64,000 nt of DNA. It comes from Anaerolineaceae bacterium. Lineage in GTDB: Bacteria; Chloroflexota; Anaerolineae; Aggregatilineales; Phototrophicaceae. The position numbers and the translations under genes were made by a program. Below, one piece after another: positions 34,524 to 42,295 of this stretch. The stretch spans positions 124,001 through 188,000 of the forward strand of contig JACKCG010000004.1 of NCBI GenBank assembly GCA_020634135.1, read 5' to 3'. Every line of letters starts with the position of its first letter. The stretch's first letter is position 1. Under the pieces are notes generated by a model that saw only the letters and a list, made by a program, of their open reading frames with translations, was not told where the DNA came from and searched no databases.

Positions 34524-34910
34524 ATGGCGCGTATTGAAGGGGTAGATTTACCCCGTGACAAACGAGTAGAAGTGGCTCTGACCTACATTTATGGTATTGG
34601 TCGCTCGACAAGCCGGAAGATACTGGATGTATCGGGGGTAAACCCGGATACCCGTGTGCGCAACCTCTCGGAGGATGAAGTGCAGCGTCTGCGTGACGCG
34701 ATTGGCGCTTATACAACCGAAGGTGATTTGCGCCGGATGATTCAGTTGAATATCAAACGGCTTTCGGAAATCGGCAGTTACCGGGGGCTGCGGCATCGTC
34801 GCAGTTTGCCGGCCCGCGGCCAGCGCACCCGTACCAATGCACGTACCCGGCGTGGCCCGCGTAAGACGGTGCCAGGGCGTGGCCGTCGGCGTGGCGCTAC
34901 CAAGAAGTAG
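34524..34910 (+). CDS. rpsM: 30S ribosomal protein S13
   Basis: 128 residues, full length. N-terminal MARIEGVDLPRDKRVEVALT, helix-two-turn-helix region, and the basic C-terminal extension (RGQRTRTNARTRRGPRKTV, GRRRGATKK) that reaches tRNAs in the P site. GGAGG precedes the ATG. It is the second gene of the rpmJ-rpsM-rpsK-rpoA-rplQ group. Confidence 0.97.
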   Translation: MARIEGVDLPRDKRVEVALTYIYGIGRSTSRKILDVSGVNPDTRVRNLSEDEVQRLRDAIGAYTTEGDLRRMIQLNIKRLSEIGSYRGLRHRRSLPARGQRTRTNARTRRGPRKTVPGRGRRRGATKK

Positions 34911-34963
34911 TGTCATCCGCCAACAGGCATTGTGGGTTAATCGTATAGTTTCGTACTGAGGAT

Positions 34964-34994
34964 GCGCCCTGTTGAATCTGGCAGGGCGCGTTTT
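34964..34994 (+). terminator. Attenuator-like hairpin between rpsM and rpsK
   Basis: GCGCCCTG (34964-34971) and CAGGGCGC (34982-34989) form a perfect 8-bp stem with a 10-base loop, followed by GTTTT. Located in the 135-base rpsM-rpsK gap, it could partially terminate or mark a processing site inside the operon. Confidence 0.55.
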
Positions 34995-35045
34995 CCCGCA
35001 AGAACACCGCTACCGGTGAAGCATAACTAGGTATAAAGAGGGACT

Positions 35046-35450
35046 ATGGCACGTCAAAAGAAAGCTGCCGGTGGCCGCCGCGCAGCCAAGAAAGTTGTCA
35101 AGAACATTCCCTACGGGCAGGCGCATATCCACGCCACCTTTAACAATACAATTGTGTCTATGACCGACCAGTTGGGGAATGTGGTGGCCTGGGCCAGCGC
35201 CGGGACATCGGGCTTCAAGGGCAGCCGTAAAAGCACGCCCTACGCAGCTCGTATGGCCGCTCAAACGGCGTCGGAGCAGGCGCAGACGCACGGGATGCAA
35301 GAGGTGGACATTTTTGTTAAGGGTCCCGGCCCAGGACGTGAGGCGGCAATTCGCGCCATTCAGTCCAGTGGCGTCAAAGTGCGTTCGATCACCGATGTGA
35401 CTCCTGTTCCCCATAACGGGGTGCGCCCCCGCAAGCGCCGTCGTGTTTAA
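35046..35450 (+). CDS. rpsK: 30S ribosomal protein S11
   Basis: 134 residues, full length. Conserved IHATFNNTIVSMTDQLGN, SAGTSGFKGSRKSTPYAA and the RSITDVTPVPHNGVRPRKRR ending. S11 lines the platform of the small subunit near the mRNA exit. GAGGG lies six bases before the ATG. In most bacteria rpsD would follow; here rpoA follows directly after 63 bases. Confidence 0.97.
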   Translation: MARQKKAAGGRRAAKKVVKNIPYGQAHIHATFNNTIVSMTDQLGNVVAWASAGTSGFKGSRKSTPYAARMAAQTASEQAQTHGMQEVDIFVKGPGPGREAAIRAIQSSGVKVRSITDVTPVPHNGVRPRKRRRV

Positions 35451-35513
35451 GTGTTCGTTTGGCCTGGCTTGCCTGGCTTATCCATCACGACAGTAGACCC
35501 GGAGGATTGAGCA

Positions 35514-36524
35514 TTGGTTCTGAATAATATGGTGCTGCCGCATCGTGTCGAAGGTGAAGCGACCTCGCGTAACTATGGGCGTTTTATCCTAAGTCCGCTG
35601 GAAAGTGGCTATGGGTTGACGCTTGGCACGGCTTTACGCCGTGTGCTGCTCTCGTCTCTGCCGGGTACGGCAATTACGAGTATGCGTGTTTCCGATGTTC
35701 ATCACGAGTTTTCCTCGATCCCTGGTGTGCGCGAGGATATGACCCAACTCATTTTGCAGGTGAAGCAGATTTGCCTGGAAATGGTGGGGAGCGGTGACTT
35801 CGCGACGCCCCGACTGCGGCTTGAACACCGTGGCGAAGGGACAGTGACTGCGGCGGACATTATCTGCCCGCCAGAAGTCAATATTGTGAATACCGACCTC
35901 TATTTGTTCACGGCGGATTCGCCTGATACACATTTAGAGATCGAATTTGAGGTGCAGATGGGACGCGGCTACAGCCCGGCGGAAGAGCGCGGGCGGTTGC
36001 CGATTGGCGAGCTGCCGATTGACGCGATCTTCAGCCCGATTCGCCGGGTGAACTTCGAGGTCGAAAGCGCACGTGTTCACCAGCGCACCAATTACGACAA
36101 GCTGATTCTCGAAATCTGGACGGACGGCACAATCCGACCGGAAGACGCGCTGGCACAGGCGGCCCAGATTCTGATGAAGCATCTCCAGCCGATTGCCGGG
36201 GTGCAGGATATTTTCTCAATGCCGATGGAACCATCACCGGTTGAGGAAGAAACCCTGCGTCCCCATGCCAATGAGCTGCACGTGCGGCCTATTGAAGAAC
36301 TAGACCTGAGCGTGCGCGTGTTTAACTCGCTCAAGCGGACAGGCATCACCACCGTTGGCGATGTCCTTGATATGCTTGACCGGGGGCCGGATGCGATGCT
36401 GGCGATCCGCAACTTTGGCGAAAAATCGCTGGACGAACTGGTTGAGCGGCTGCGGGAAAAAGGCTACATGCCGCAAGAAAATGAAGATGACATAAACAAG
36501 GCTGACACCATCAGCACCCAGTAG
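35514..36524 (+). CDS. rpoA: DNA-directed RNA polymerase subunit alpha
   Basis: 336 residues from TTG 35514, chosen because GGAGG lies eight bases upstream; ATG 35529 is the alternative. The N-terminal domain has NYGRFILSPLESGYGLTLGTALRRVLLSSLPGTAI and the dimerisation motifs; after a linker, the alpha-CTD is seen from about residue 255 (EELDLSVRVFNSLKRTGITTVGDVLDM and AIRNFGEKSLDEL helix-hairpin-helix). It nucleates RNA polymerase assembly and contacts UP elements and activators. Ten bases separate it from rplQ. Confidence 0.97.
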   Translation: MVLNNMVLPHRVEGEATSRNYGRFILSPLESGYGLTLGTALRRVLLSSLPGTAITSMRVSDVHHEFSSIPGVREDMTQLILQVKQICLEMVGSGDFATPRLRLEHRGEGTVTAADIICPPEVNIVNTDLYLFTADSPDTHLEIEFEVQMGRGYSPAEERGRLPIGELPIDAIFSPIRRVNFEVESARVHQRTNYDKLILEIWTDGTIRPEDALAQAAQILMKHLQPIAGVQDIFSMPMEPSPVEEETLRPHANELHVRPIEELDLSVRVFNSLKRTGITTVGDVLDMLDRGPDAMLAIRNFGEKSLDELVERLREKGYMPQENEDDINKADTISTQ

Positions 36525-36534
36525 AGGATGTATC

Positions 36535-36924
36535 ATGCGACATCGTGTGGTTGGTAAAAAATTGGGGCGTGACGGCGCACAGCGCAAGGCACTTCGCCTG
36601 AGCCTGACGCTGGCCCTGCTGGAACATGAACGGATTGAGACCACCCGTGCCAAAGCTGATTTTGTGCGCGGCCATGTGGAAAAGCTGATTACGCTGGCGA
36701 AGCGTGGGCTGGCTCATGAAGACCCGGCGCGGACAGTTCATGCGCGTCGTATCGCCGCGAGCCGTTTGAACAATGACCGTGAAGTGGTACAGAAGCTGTT
36801 TGATACACTTGCGCCGCGTTACGAAGAACGCGCCGGTGGCTATACGCGCATCATTAAGGTGGGGCCGCGCAAGGGTGACAACGCTGAAATGGTGCTGCTG
36901 GAACTGGTTGACCGCGAAGCCTGA
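36535..36924 (+). CDS. rplQ: 50S ribosomal protein L17
   Basis: 129 residues, typical: MRHRVVGKKLGRDGAQRKAL start, ARRIAASRLNN middle and GGYTRIIKVGPRKGDNAEM end. It lies in the large subunit near the exit tunnel. It is followed by truA after two bases, so the two are translationally coupled. Confidence 0.97.
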   Translation: MRHRVVGKKLGRDGAQRKALRLSLTLALLEHERIETTRAKADFVRGHVEKLITLAKRGLAHEDPARTVHARRIAASRLNNDREVVQKLFDTLAPRYEERAGGYTRIIKVGPRKGDNAEMVLLELVDREA

Positions 36925-36926
36925 GT

Positions 36927-37706
36927 ATGGCGGTTCGCTGCCGGGCGAAACTGGCTTACGATGGCACCGCCTACCAGGGGTTCCAACGTCAGGCCGGAGG
37001 CACCCCGACTATTCAAGGGGCGGTTGAGCAGGCGGTTACAGCCGTTACCGGCCAGCGAGTCACAGTTATCGGGGCTGGGCGGACGGATACCGGTGTTCAT
37101 GCCAGCGGACAGGTGATAGCTTTTACAGTAGATTGGGCGCACAGTTTGCCTGACTTGCTGAGAGCGATCAACAGCCAGCTCCCTCCCGATATTGCCTTGC
37201 AGGATATTCGGGAACAGCCAGGATTTCACCCCCGCTTTGACGCTATCTCGCGGGAATACCAGTACACACTGGTAGAATGCAAGGAACGTCAACCGCTGTT
37301 GCGTGACCGTGCGTGGCATATCTGGGGGGAACTGGATGCGGAAGCAATGGGGGCGGCAGCCGCATTCTTAGTCGGATGGCATGATTTTGCAGGGTTTGGC
37401 CTCGCGCCACAGGGCAGTAAGACGACGACCCGCAACCTGACCCGTTCCGAGTGGTCACACTGGGATAATGCACTAGGTGAAGGCGTCATCTGGCAGTACA
37501 CGGTTGAGGCGAACGCTTTTTTAAAACACATGGTACGGCGCATGGTCGGGTTATTAGTGCAGGTGGGTTTGGGTAAACTGAACGCTGCCGAGCTGAAGAC
37601 GATATTAGACCGGGCGGTATTGTGGGAAGGGCCGGTGGCCCCGCCCCAGGGGTTAGTCTTGACCGCCGTGCGCTATCCGAGCGATACAAGTAACACCGGG
37701 TCTTGA
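36927..37706 (+). CDS. truA: tRNA pseudouridine(38-40) synthase
   Basis: 259 residues. Contains the catalytic aspartate in GAGRTDTGVHASGQV (about residue 52) and the LAYDGTAYQGFQRQ, FDAISREYQYTL, and FLKHMVRRMVGLLVQVG motifs of TruA. It isomerises uridines 38-40 in the anticodon arm of many tRNAs. The position after rplQ is the common bacterial arrangement. Confidence 0.96.
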   Translation: MAVRCRAKLAYDGTAYQGFQRQAGGTPTIQGAVEQAVTAVTGQRVTVIGAGRTDTGVHASGQVIAFTVDWAHSLPDLLRAINSQLPPDIALQDIREQPGFHPRFDAISREYQYTLVECKERQPLLRDRAWHIWGELDAEAMGAAAAFLVGWHDFAGFGLAPQGSKTTTRNLTRSEWSHWDNALGEGVIWQYTVEANAFLKHMVRRMVGLLVQVGLGKLNAAELKTILDRAVLWEGPVAPPQGLVLTAVRYPSDTSNTGS

Positions 37707-37798
37707 GGCCCCATCCATTCTGATGGCTACCAAGACTCCGTATTCAAGACTCAGTACTCGTATGAGGTGGGTGAGACGCCCGCCGGAGGATATGAATT

Positions 37799-38233
37799 GT
37801 GGAACAGAAAACTTTCGTAACCAAGCCACTTGAAGTTGAACGCAAATGGTGGATTGTGGACGCGAAGGGGCAGAACCTGGGGCGTCTCGCCACTCAGATC
37901 GCGCCAATTTTGCGTGGCAAACACAAACCGGTTTTTGCGCCCAATCAAGATGTAGGTGACTATGTTATCGTCATCAACTGTGCCGAGATCACCGTGACCG
38001 GCAACAAGATGGAAGATAAGCACTATTATCGGCATTCGGGCTATCCTGGTGGAATCAAGTCAATCTCGCTGCGTGACCAACTGGCGAAACATCCGGAGCG
38101 CGTGATTGAATTGGCGGTAAAAGGGATGCTGCCCGGCAATGCGCTGGGCCGGAACATGCTGAAGAAACTCAAGGTTTACGCCGGAAGCGACCATCCGCAC
38201 GCGGCACAGAAGCCCGAAGTCTTAAAGGTTTAG
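37799..38233 (+). CDS. rplM: 50S ribosomal protein L13
   Basis: 144 residues from GTG 37799, with GGAGGA eight bases upstream. Motifs KWWIVDAKGQNLGRLATQIA, DYVIVINCAEITVTGNK, HSGYPGG and the VKGMLPGNALGRNMLKKLKVY block define L13. It is an early assembly protein of the large subunit. It forms the usual pair with rpsI 14 bases downstream. Confidence 0.97.
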   Translation: MEQKTFVTKPLEVERKWWIVDAKGQNLGRLATQIAPILRGKHKPVFAPNQDVGDYVIVINCAEITVTGNKMEDKHYYRHSGYPGGIKSISLRDQLAKHPERVIELAVKGMLPGNALGRNMLKKLKVYAGSDHPHAAQKPEVLKV

Positions 38234-38247
38234 GAAGGGTCTGATTC

Positions 38248-38643
38248 ATGTCTGCACAATATTACGAAGGCATTGGCCGCCGGAAGGCCGCTACCGCCCG
38301 TGTGCGTATTTTCCCAGGCGGCACCGGGCATCTCATGATTAACGACAAGGAAGGCAGTGATTATCTGCCGCGCTCCGGTGATGTGGATATCCTGCTGCAA
38401 CCATTAACCGTGCTGGGCCAGGACAAGCATTTCGATGTCTCGGTGCATGTGAACGGCGGTGGGATTTCCGGCCAGCGGGATGCGATTTTGCTGGGGTTGG
38501 CGCGGGCGCTGATCAAGCTCGACCCGGAAGTGAAACCTCAGTTGAAGGAATTTAAATTCCTTACACGCGATCCCCGTGTGAAGGAACGGAAAAAGCCAGG
38601 TCTCAAACGCGCCCGCAAAGCACCGACCTACACTAAACGTTAA
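38248..38643 (+). CDS. rpsI: 30S ribosomal protein S9
   Basis: 131 residues: YYEGIGRRKAATARVRIFPG start, GGGISGQRDAILLGLARAL middle, and KERKKPGLKRARKAPTYTKR end, whose C-terminal arginine/lysine tail contacts P-site tRNA (here it ends in KR). It ends the ribosomal block and is followed by a terminator hairpin. Confidence 0.97.
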   Translation: MSAQYYEGIGRRKAATARVRIFPGGTGHLMINDKEGSDYLPRSGDVDILLQPLTVLGQDKHFDVSVHVNGGGISGQRDAILLGLARALIKLDPEVKPQLKEFKFLTRDPRVKERKKPGLKRARKAPTYTKR

Positions 38644-38667
38644 TCTCGCTTTTTCGATAGTACGCAA

Positions 38668-38693
38668 ACAAGGGGCTGCATAATGCCCCTTGT
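38668..38693. terminator. Hairpin terminator shared by rpsI and the convergent tetR gene
   Basis: ACAAGGGGC-TGCATAAT-GCCCCTTGT is a perfect 9-bp stem between two convergent genes. It belongs to the same hairpin family as 8658, 28491 and 40407, so a mobile palindrome seems to have been used as a bidirectional terminator. Confidence 0.6.
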
Positions 38694-38707
38694 TGTGATT
38701 CTGCTCG

Positions 38708-39268
38708 TTACTTCCCCCACCCAGCCAGGTAAGCGCGGATGGACTGTAGATAGGCGGTGTCCAGATCGCCACCACGCTGCAACTGCCCGGCCAGTTCCAG
38801 CATAACGAAGCCGTGCATCAGCGCCAGCAGTCCCCTCAGAGCGGGCAGGCTGTCCGTTTCCCCGGATACTTCCGCCATCAGCGCCTGAAAGGGTATCACC
38901 GCTCGTTCCTGTTCGACGGGATCCGGTCGTAATTCGGCAATGGTATTGGTGTATGCCAGGCCATACGTGACCGGATGCTGGTGGGCATACGCCCGGTAGG
39001 CAGTGGCAATCCTCATGATGCGCTGCGGCGCATCGCCCGGCGTATCCAGATGCGGTGTGATCGCCGCGAAGAGTCCCTGGAAAGTTGCTTCATTGACCGC
39101 TCGCAGCAGCGCGGTTTTGCTATCCACATAGCGGTACAGCGAGGGTGTTTTGACTCCCAGGATTTTCGCCAACTGATTGAGAGAGAGTTGTGCCGTTCCC
39201 TCTGATTCGATCAGTTCGCAGGCGGTGGTCAATATCACCTCACGGTTAATCTGGGCGGGGTAGGGCAT
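38708..39268 (-). CDS. TetR family regulator of the DUF4260 operon
   Basis: 186 residues. N-terminal helix-turn-helix: INREVILTTACELIESEGTA, SLNQLAKILGVKTPSLYRYV. The C-terminal part resembles the TetR_C group with HPVTYGLAYTN and a LLALMHGFVMLEL helix, typical of WHG-type ligand domains. It lies nine bases after the DUF4260 gene in one operon. The operon promoter carries ACTAAT/ATTAGT sites that are its probable targets, giving autorepression. Ligand unknown. Confidence 0.88.
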   Translation of the reverse strand: MPYPAQINREVILTTACELIESEGTAQLSLNQLAKILGVKTPSLYRYVDSKTALLRAVNEATFQGLFAAITPHLDTPGDAPQRIMRIATAYRAYAHQHPVTYGLAYTNTIAELRPDPVEQERAVIPFQALMAEVSGETDSLPALRGLLALMHGFVMLELAGQLQRGGDLDTAYLQSIRAYLAGWGK

Positions 39269-39277
39269 AAGGAACTC

Positions 39278-39688
39278 CTAAACATGGTTGAGGTGGGTAT
39301 CTTTGAAGGCTGTAGGGTACTTTAACCCGTAACCCAGAACTCGATCCAGCCCGATGTGGGCCAGCCAGATGAGAGCGACCGGTGTGAGGCCGCTTGCTCC
39401 CGGTAATGCCACGCTCAAAGCCAGTAATGCAGCGGGGATGATAGAGGTATGTACAATGTTGTACGTGTGGCTGCCCAGACGCGGGTTGGCAAGGTATCCC
39501 AGCATCCCCAGATCAGGCGTGAATAACAGAATAGCGAACAGCAGGCCATCATAATGCAGGTGAATATATATCCCGACAGCGCCCAGGAAGACGACCATAC
39601 CTTCCAACCGCAGCAGCAGAGCGGGCAGGCTGAACAACCGCTGATGGGATGAACCCGATAAGGTCGTAGTAACTTGTGTCATGGGCAA
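39278..39688 (-). CDS. DUF4260 family membrane protein
   Basis: A 136-residue protein with four membrane helices. The motif run LLRLEGMVVFLGAVGIY, FTPDLGMLGYLANPRLGSHTYNIVHT and IWLAHIGLDRVLGYGLKYPTAFKDTHL is diagnostic of DUF4260. Its biochemical role is unknown; in other bacteria it is often beside a TetR regulator, as here. GGAGTATTG provides the ribosome site. Confidence 0.88.
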   Translation of the reverse strand: MPMTQVTTTLSGSSHQRLFSLPALLLRLEGMVVFLGAVGIYIHLHYDGLLFAILLFTPDLGMLGYLANPRLGSHTYNIVHTSIIPAALLALSVALPGASGLTPVALIWLAHIGLDRVLGYGLKYPTAFKDTHLNHV

Positions 39689-39700
39689 TACTCCTCAAAG

Positions 39701-39715
39701 ACTAATCCAATTAGT
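39701..39715. promoter_or_regulatory. Operator-like palindrome of the DUF4260-tetR operon
   Basis: ACTAAT-CCA-ATTAGT is a perfect 6+6 inverted repeat located just downstream of the predicted transcription start. An additional ACTAAT half-site overlaps the promoter spacer at 39731-39736. A TetR dimer bound here would block transcription. Confidence 0.6.
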
Positions 39716-39726
39716 GTTCAAGGTTA

Positions 39727-39754
39727 ATGATATTAGTTTTTGGGATTTTGTCAA
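39727..39754 (-). promoter_or_regulatory. Promoter of the DUF4260-tetR operon
   Basis: On the minus strand TTGACA (39754-39749) and TATCAT (39732-39727) are separated by 16 bases. Transcription would start near 39720. The -35 is a perfect consensus. Confidence 0.65.
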
Positions 39755-39875
39755 GCCTTGTCGAGATTTCATCTATGCTTGAACTGATTCACATGAAATT
39801 TTTATCAATATACGTTAAACTTGATGCGGATTTAGGAAATTCACAAGAATCTATATATTCTCAAGGGATGTGTCT

Positions 39876-40205
39876 ATGGAACAAAGCAATTTGATCAATC
39901 TACATTACGCTTATATGACGATGGTGCGACATTGGCATGCCCAGTCAGAACCGTATACGGGCGCAGACGCGCTGTTTACTGCGTTGGACAATGGGTGGGA
40001 TATGGACAATGTTGTGACGTATAAGGAATTCTGGCAGGCCGGAATGCGCCGGATTGTCGTATGTTATTTCACGCTCCGGCGGGATGCCGAAGTTCTCACC
40101 ATGCCGGTGATCTATAACCCGTATGTCAGCCGTTTGATCCGAACAATGCATGTCGAGACTGTGCGCGTTGAGAACATGGAGAGCAACCGAGCCGACGTTG
40201 GCTAA
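39876..40205 (+). CDS. Hypothetical protein
   Basis: 109 residues from ATG 39876 (an in-frame GTG lies two codons upstream; AAGGGA is the likely ribosome site). A soluble, mixed alpha/beta protein with aromatic-rich segments such as LHYAYMTMVRHWHAQ and a MRRIVVCYFTLRRDAEVL strand pair. I do not recognise a family. It is isolated, with an A+T-rich upstream region likely holding its promoter. Confidence 0.55.
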   Translation: MEQSNLINLHYAYMTMVRHWHAQSEPYTGADALFTALDNGWDMDNVVTYKEFWQAGMRRIVVCYFTLRRDAEVLTMPVIYNPYVSRLIRTMHVETVRVENMESNRADVG

Positions 40206-40406
40206 GCTGTTTCCCTCAATTCGGTTGGCTCGTCTCCTCGCCGCCGCTCAATCAACATCCGACATTCATGTATAGCTGTGTTAGTTTTTCCCGGCGTCGC
40301 TTGCAAGGGCGAATACTTAGCGACAATAGTATTTCAGGATTAATTTCATTCCGCACAAAGTGCCACTCTGTCCGGTATCTGCCTGACGGTTGCCAGAATT
40401 ATATAT

Positions 40407-40428
40407 AAGGGGCTTCGATATACCCCTT
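40407..40428. repeat. Intergenic hairpin of the AAGGGG/CCCCTT family
   Basis: AAGGGG and CCCCTT form a 6-bp stem with a 10-base loop, 30 bases from the end of the convergent PfkB gene. It is the least conserved of the four related hairpins and may act as the terminator of the kinase gene. Confidence 0.45.
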
Positions 40429-40457
40429 GTCCTGTTTCCCCATGATTCTTAGAAGGG

Positions 40458-41438
40458 TTACGTCAATGGCGTAACATTCAGTGCCGAGACGGCGACACGC
40501 GGCAGGATGGCCTGGGCGTCATCCAGCGTGGCGAATTCACTGCCAAGTTGTGTAGCGGTGTACATGGCAGCGGCCCCCCCGAGTTCGAGTGCTTTAGCTG
40601 ACGAATACCGCTTTGACCAGGCTGTGAGGAAACCGGCTAAGAGAGCATCCTCAACGCCATCTTGAGTGCCATTTTCGCTTTCAGCAATATCCACACGCCA
40701 AGCGCCTTCTGCCGTGACCAATACCGCTGCCAGTGGGGTTGTCATATCCTGTAAGGTCGTGGTGATTACCTGTTGCACACCGTCTTCACGAAGTTTCTGG
40801 CTGCAGAAGAGGATGTCTTCCGGCGTGCGAATCGGGTGGTTGAACAGCGCTTCCATTTCATTCTGAGTAAGCACGACCACATCTGTGCCGACTTCCAATG
40901 CTTGTGAAGTCCGGTCAGGATTGCGTCCGGCCAGCACAACCACCGCCCCGGCCTCATGTGCCGCCTGGGATAGCATGGCATAGGTATTGCTGGGCGCGCC
41001 AGCCGGCAGGCTGCCCGCCAGCATGAGAACATCATCCGGTTGGATCACGTCAAGCAGCCTGGCGCGGATCGCCTGAATATTCTCTGGTGTACAACCCTCG
41101 CCTTCCTCAATGAGGTGGGTTTCGGTCTTATTGCCTGTATCCACGATTGTGACATTACTGCGGGTGCGTCCCGCTTTTGTGACGATCTCTACCGGGAAGC
41201 CTTCTTCGGTAATCAATGCCTGGTAAGCCTTGCCGGTGGGGTCATCGCCCAGCATAATCACCGCTGTCGTGCTGCAACCCAGGCGCCGTAGTGCTCGTGT
41301 GATGTTCACGCCGCGTCCTGCCGGGTCCAGGCGCGTTGTCTCTGTCGTGCGGTTATGATACCCTATGGAGAGGTAGTGCGTGAGCAGCGTGCGATCCAAT
41401 GATGGATTTAAAGTCAGGGTGATAATCTTGATTCCCAT
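40458..41438 (-). CDS. PfkB-family hexose/fructose-phosphate kinase (1-phosphofructokinase-like)
   Basis: 326 residues. Begins ITLTLNPSLDRTLL, the form seen in 1-phosphofructokinases and tagatose-6-phosphate kinases, then GRGVNITRALRRLG and LGDDPTGKAYQ. The catalytic region is DGVEDALLAGFL instead of the usual GAGDA; the essential Asp is kept but the anion-hole GAG is altered, which may lower activity. AGGAGG precedes the ATG. It is divergent from otsB with 53 bases between start codons, so the two may share control. Sugar specificity is uncertain. Confidence 0.8.
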   Translation of the reverse strand: MGIKIITLTLNPSLDRTLLTHYLSIGYHNRTTETTRLDPAGRGVNITRALRRLGCSTTAVIMLGDDPTGKAYQALITEEGFPVEIVTKAGRTRSNVTIVDTGNKTETHLIEEGEGCTPENIQAIRARLLDVIQPDDVLMLAGSLPAGAPSNTYAMLSQAAHEAGAVVVLAGRNPDRTSQALEVGTDVVVLTQNEMEALFNHPIRTPEDILFCSQKLREDGVQQVITTTLQDMTTPLAAVLVTAEGAWRVDIAESENGTQDGVEDALLAGFLTAWSKRYSSAKALELGGAAAMYTATQLGSEFATLDDAQAILPRVAVSALNVTPLT

Positions 41439-41491
41439 TAGCCTGCCTCCTGAAAACTTCTCTGTTTATTCGTCTCTATGAAAGGGTGCTG

Positions 41492-42295
41492 ATGTATTGG
41501 CAGGATGCCACTGAAACGCTGTTGACAACGCTTGTTGAACAACCCCGCCTCGGATTAATCACAGATATGGACGGCACAATCAGCCCGATTGTATCTGTCC
41601 CAAATGCCGCCCAGGTCACGCCCCACAGCAGGGCGATGCTTCAGGTGTTACAGACGCAGTTGGCACTCGTCGCGGTGGTTTCTGGCCGCGCGGTGGCGGA
41701 TGTGCGCCAGCGCGTTGGGCTGCCGGACCTGGTATACGCCGGTAATCACGGGCTGGAACGCTGGGCGGACAACCAGGTCGTACCGGCACCGGAAGCTGTC
41801 CAGTATCGTCCGGCGCTGGAGGCGTCACTAGCGGCTATCACGCCGCATCTGCTGCCAGGAATGCGCCTGGAAGACAAAGGCGCAACCCTCTCAATTCATT
41901 ACCGCCAGACCGCCGACCCTCAGGCCGCAGCAACTGTTTTCACGCCCTTGCTGGAAGCCATCACCACTCAGCATGGCCTCAAACTGTTTCAGGGACGGAT
42001 GGTATTTGAACTACGCCCGCCGCTGCATATCCACAAAGGCACGATTTTGCGCCAGTTCGTCACCGAATATCGCCTCTCAGCCGCCGTCTACCTGGGTGAT
42101 GACACCACCGACGTAGACGCCCTGCAAATGGCCCGCGATCTGCGCGAGCAAAATGAGTGTTATGCGCTCGGCGTGGGCGTAGAGTCCGAGGGAGTTCCCA
42201 CTGCCGTGCTGGAAACCGCCGACTTGCTGGCCGACGGTGTACCGGGCGTTGAAGCCTTTTTATCCTGGCTGGTGAACGCATCCAGGGCATCCTGA
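41492..42295 (+). CDS. otsB: Trehalose-6-phosphate phosphatase
   Basis: 267 residues from ATG 41492 (AAAGG site; a GTG two codons upstream is also in frame). A HAD-superfamily phosphatase: ITDMDGTISPI holds the nucleophile Asp and general acid Asp, VVSGRAVADVRQRVG is motif II with YAGNHGLE, and YLGDDTTDVDALQMAR is the metal-binding motif IV. It removes phosphate from trehalose-6-phosphate to give trehalose, an osmoprotectant. Its last 136 bases overlap the 3' end of otsA on the other strand. Confidence 0.93.
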   Translation: MYWQDATETLLTTLVEQPRLGLITDMDGTISPIVSVPNAAQVTPHSRAMLQVLQTQLALVAVVSGRAVADVRQRVGLPDLVYAGNHGLERWADNQVVPAPEAVQYRPALEASLAAITPHLLPGMRLEDKGATLSIHYRQTADPQAAATVFTPLLEAITTQHGLKLFQGRMVFELRPPLHIHKGTILRQFVTEYRLSAAVYLGDDTTDVDALQMARDLREQNECYALGVGVESEGVPTAVLETADLLADGVPGVEAFLSWLVNASRAS

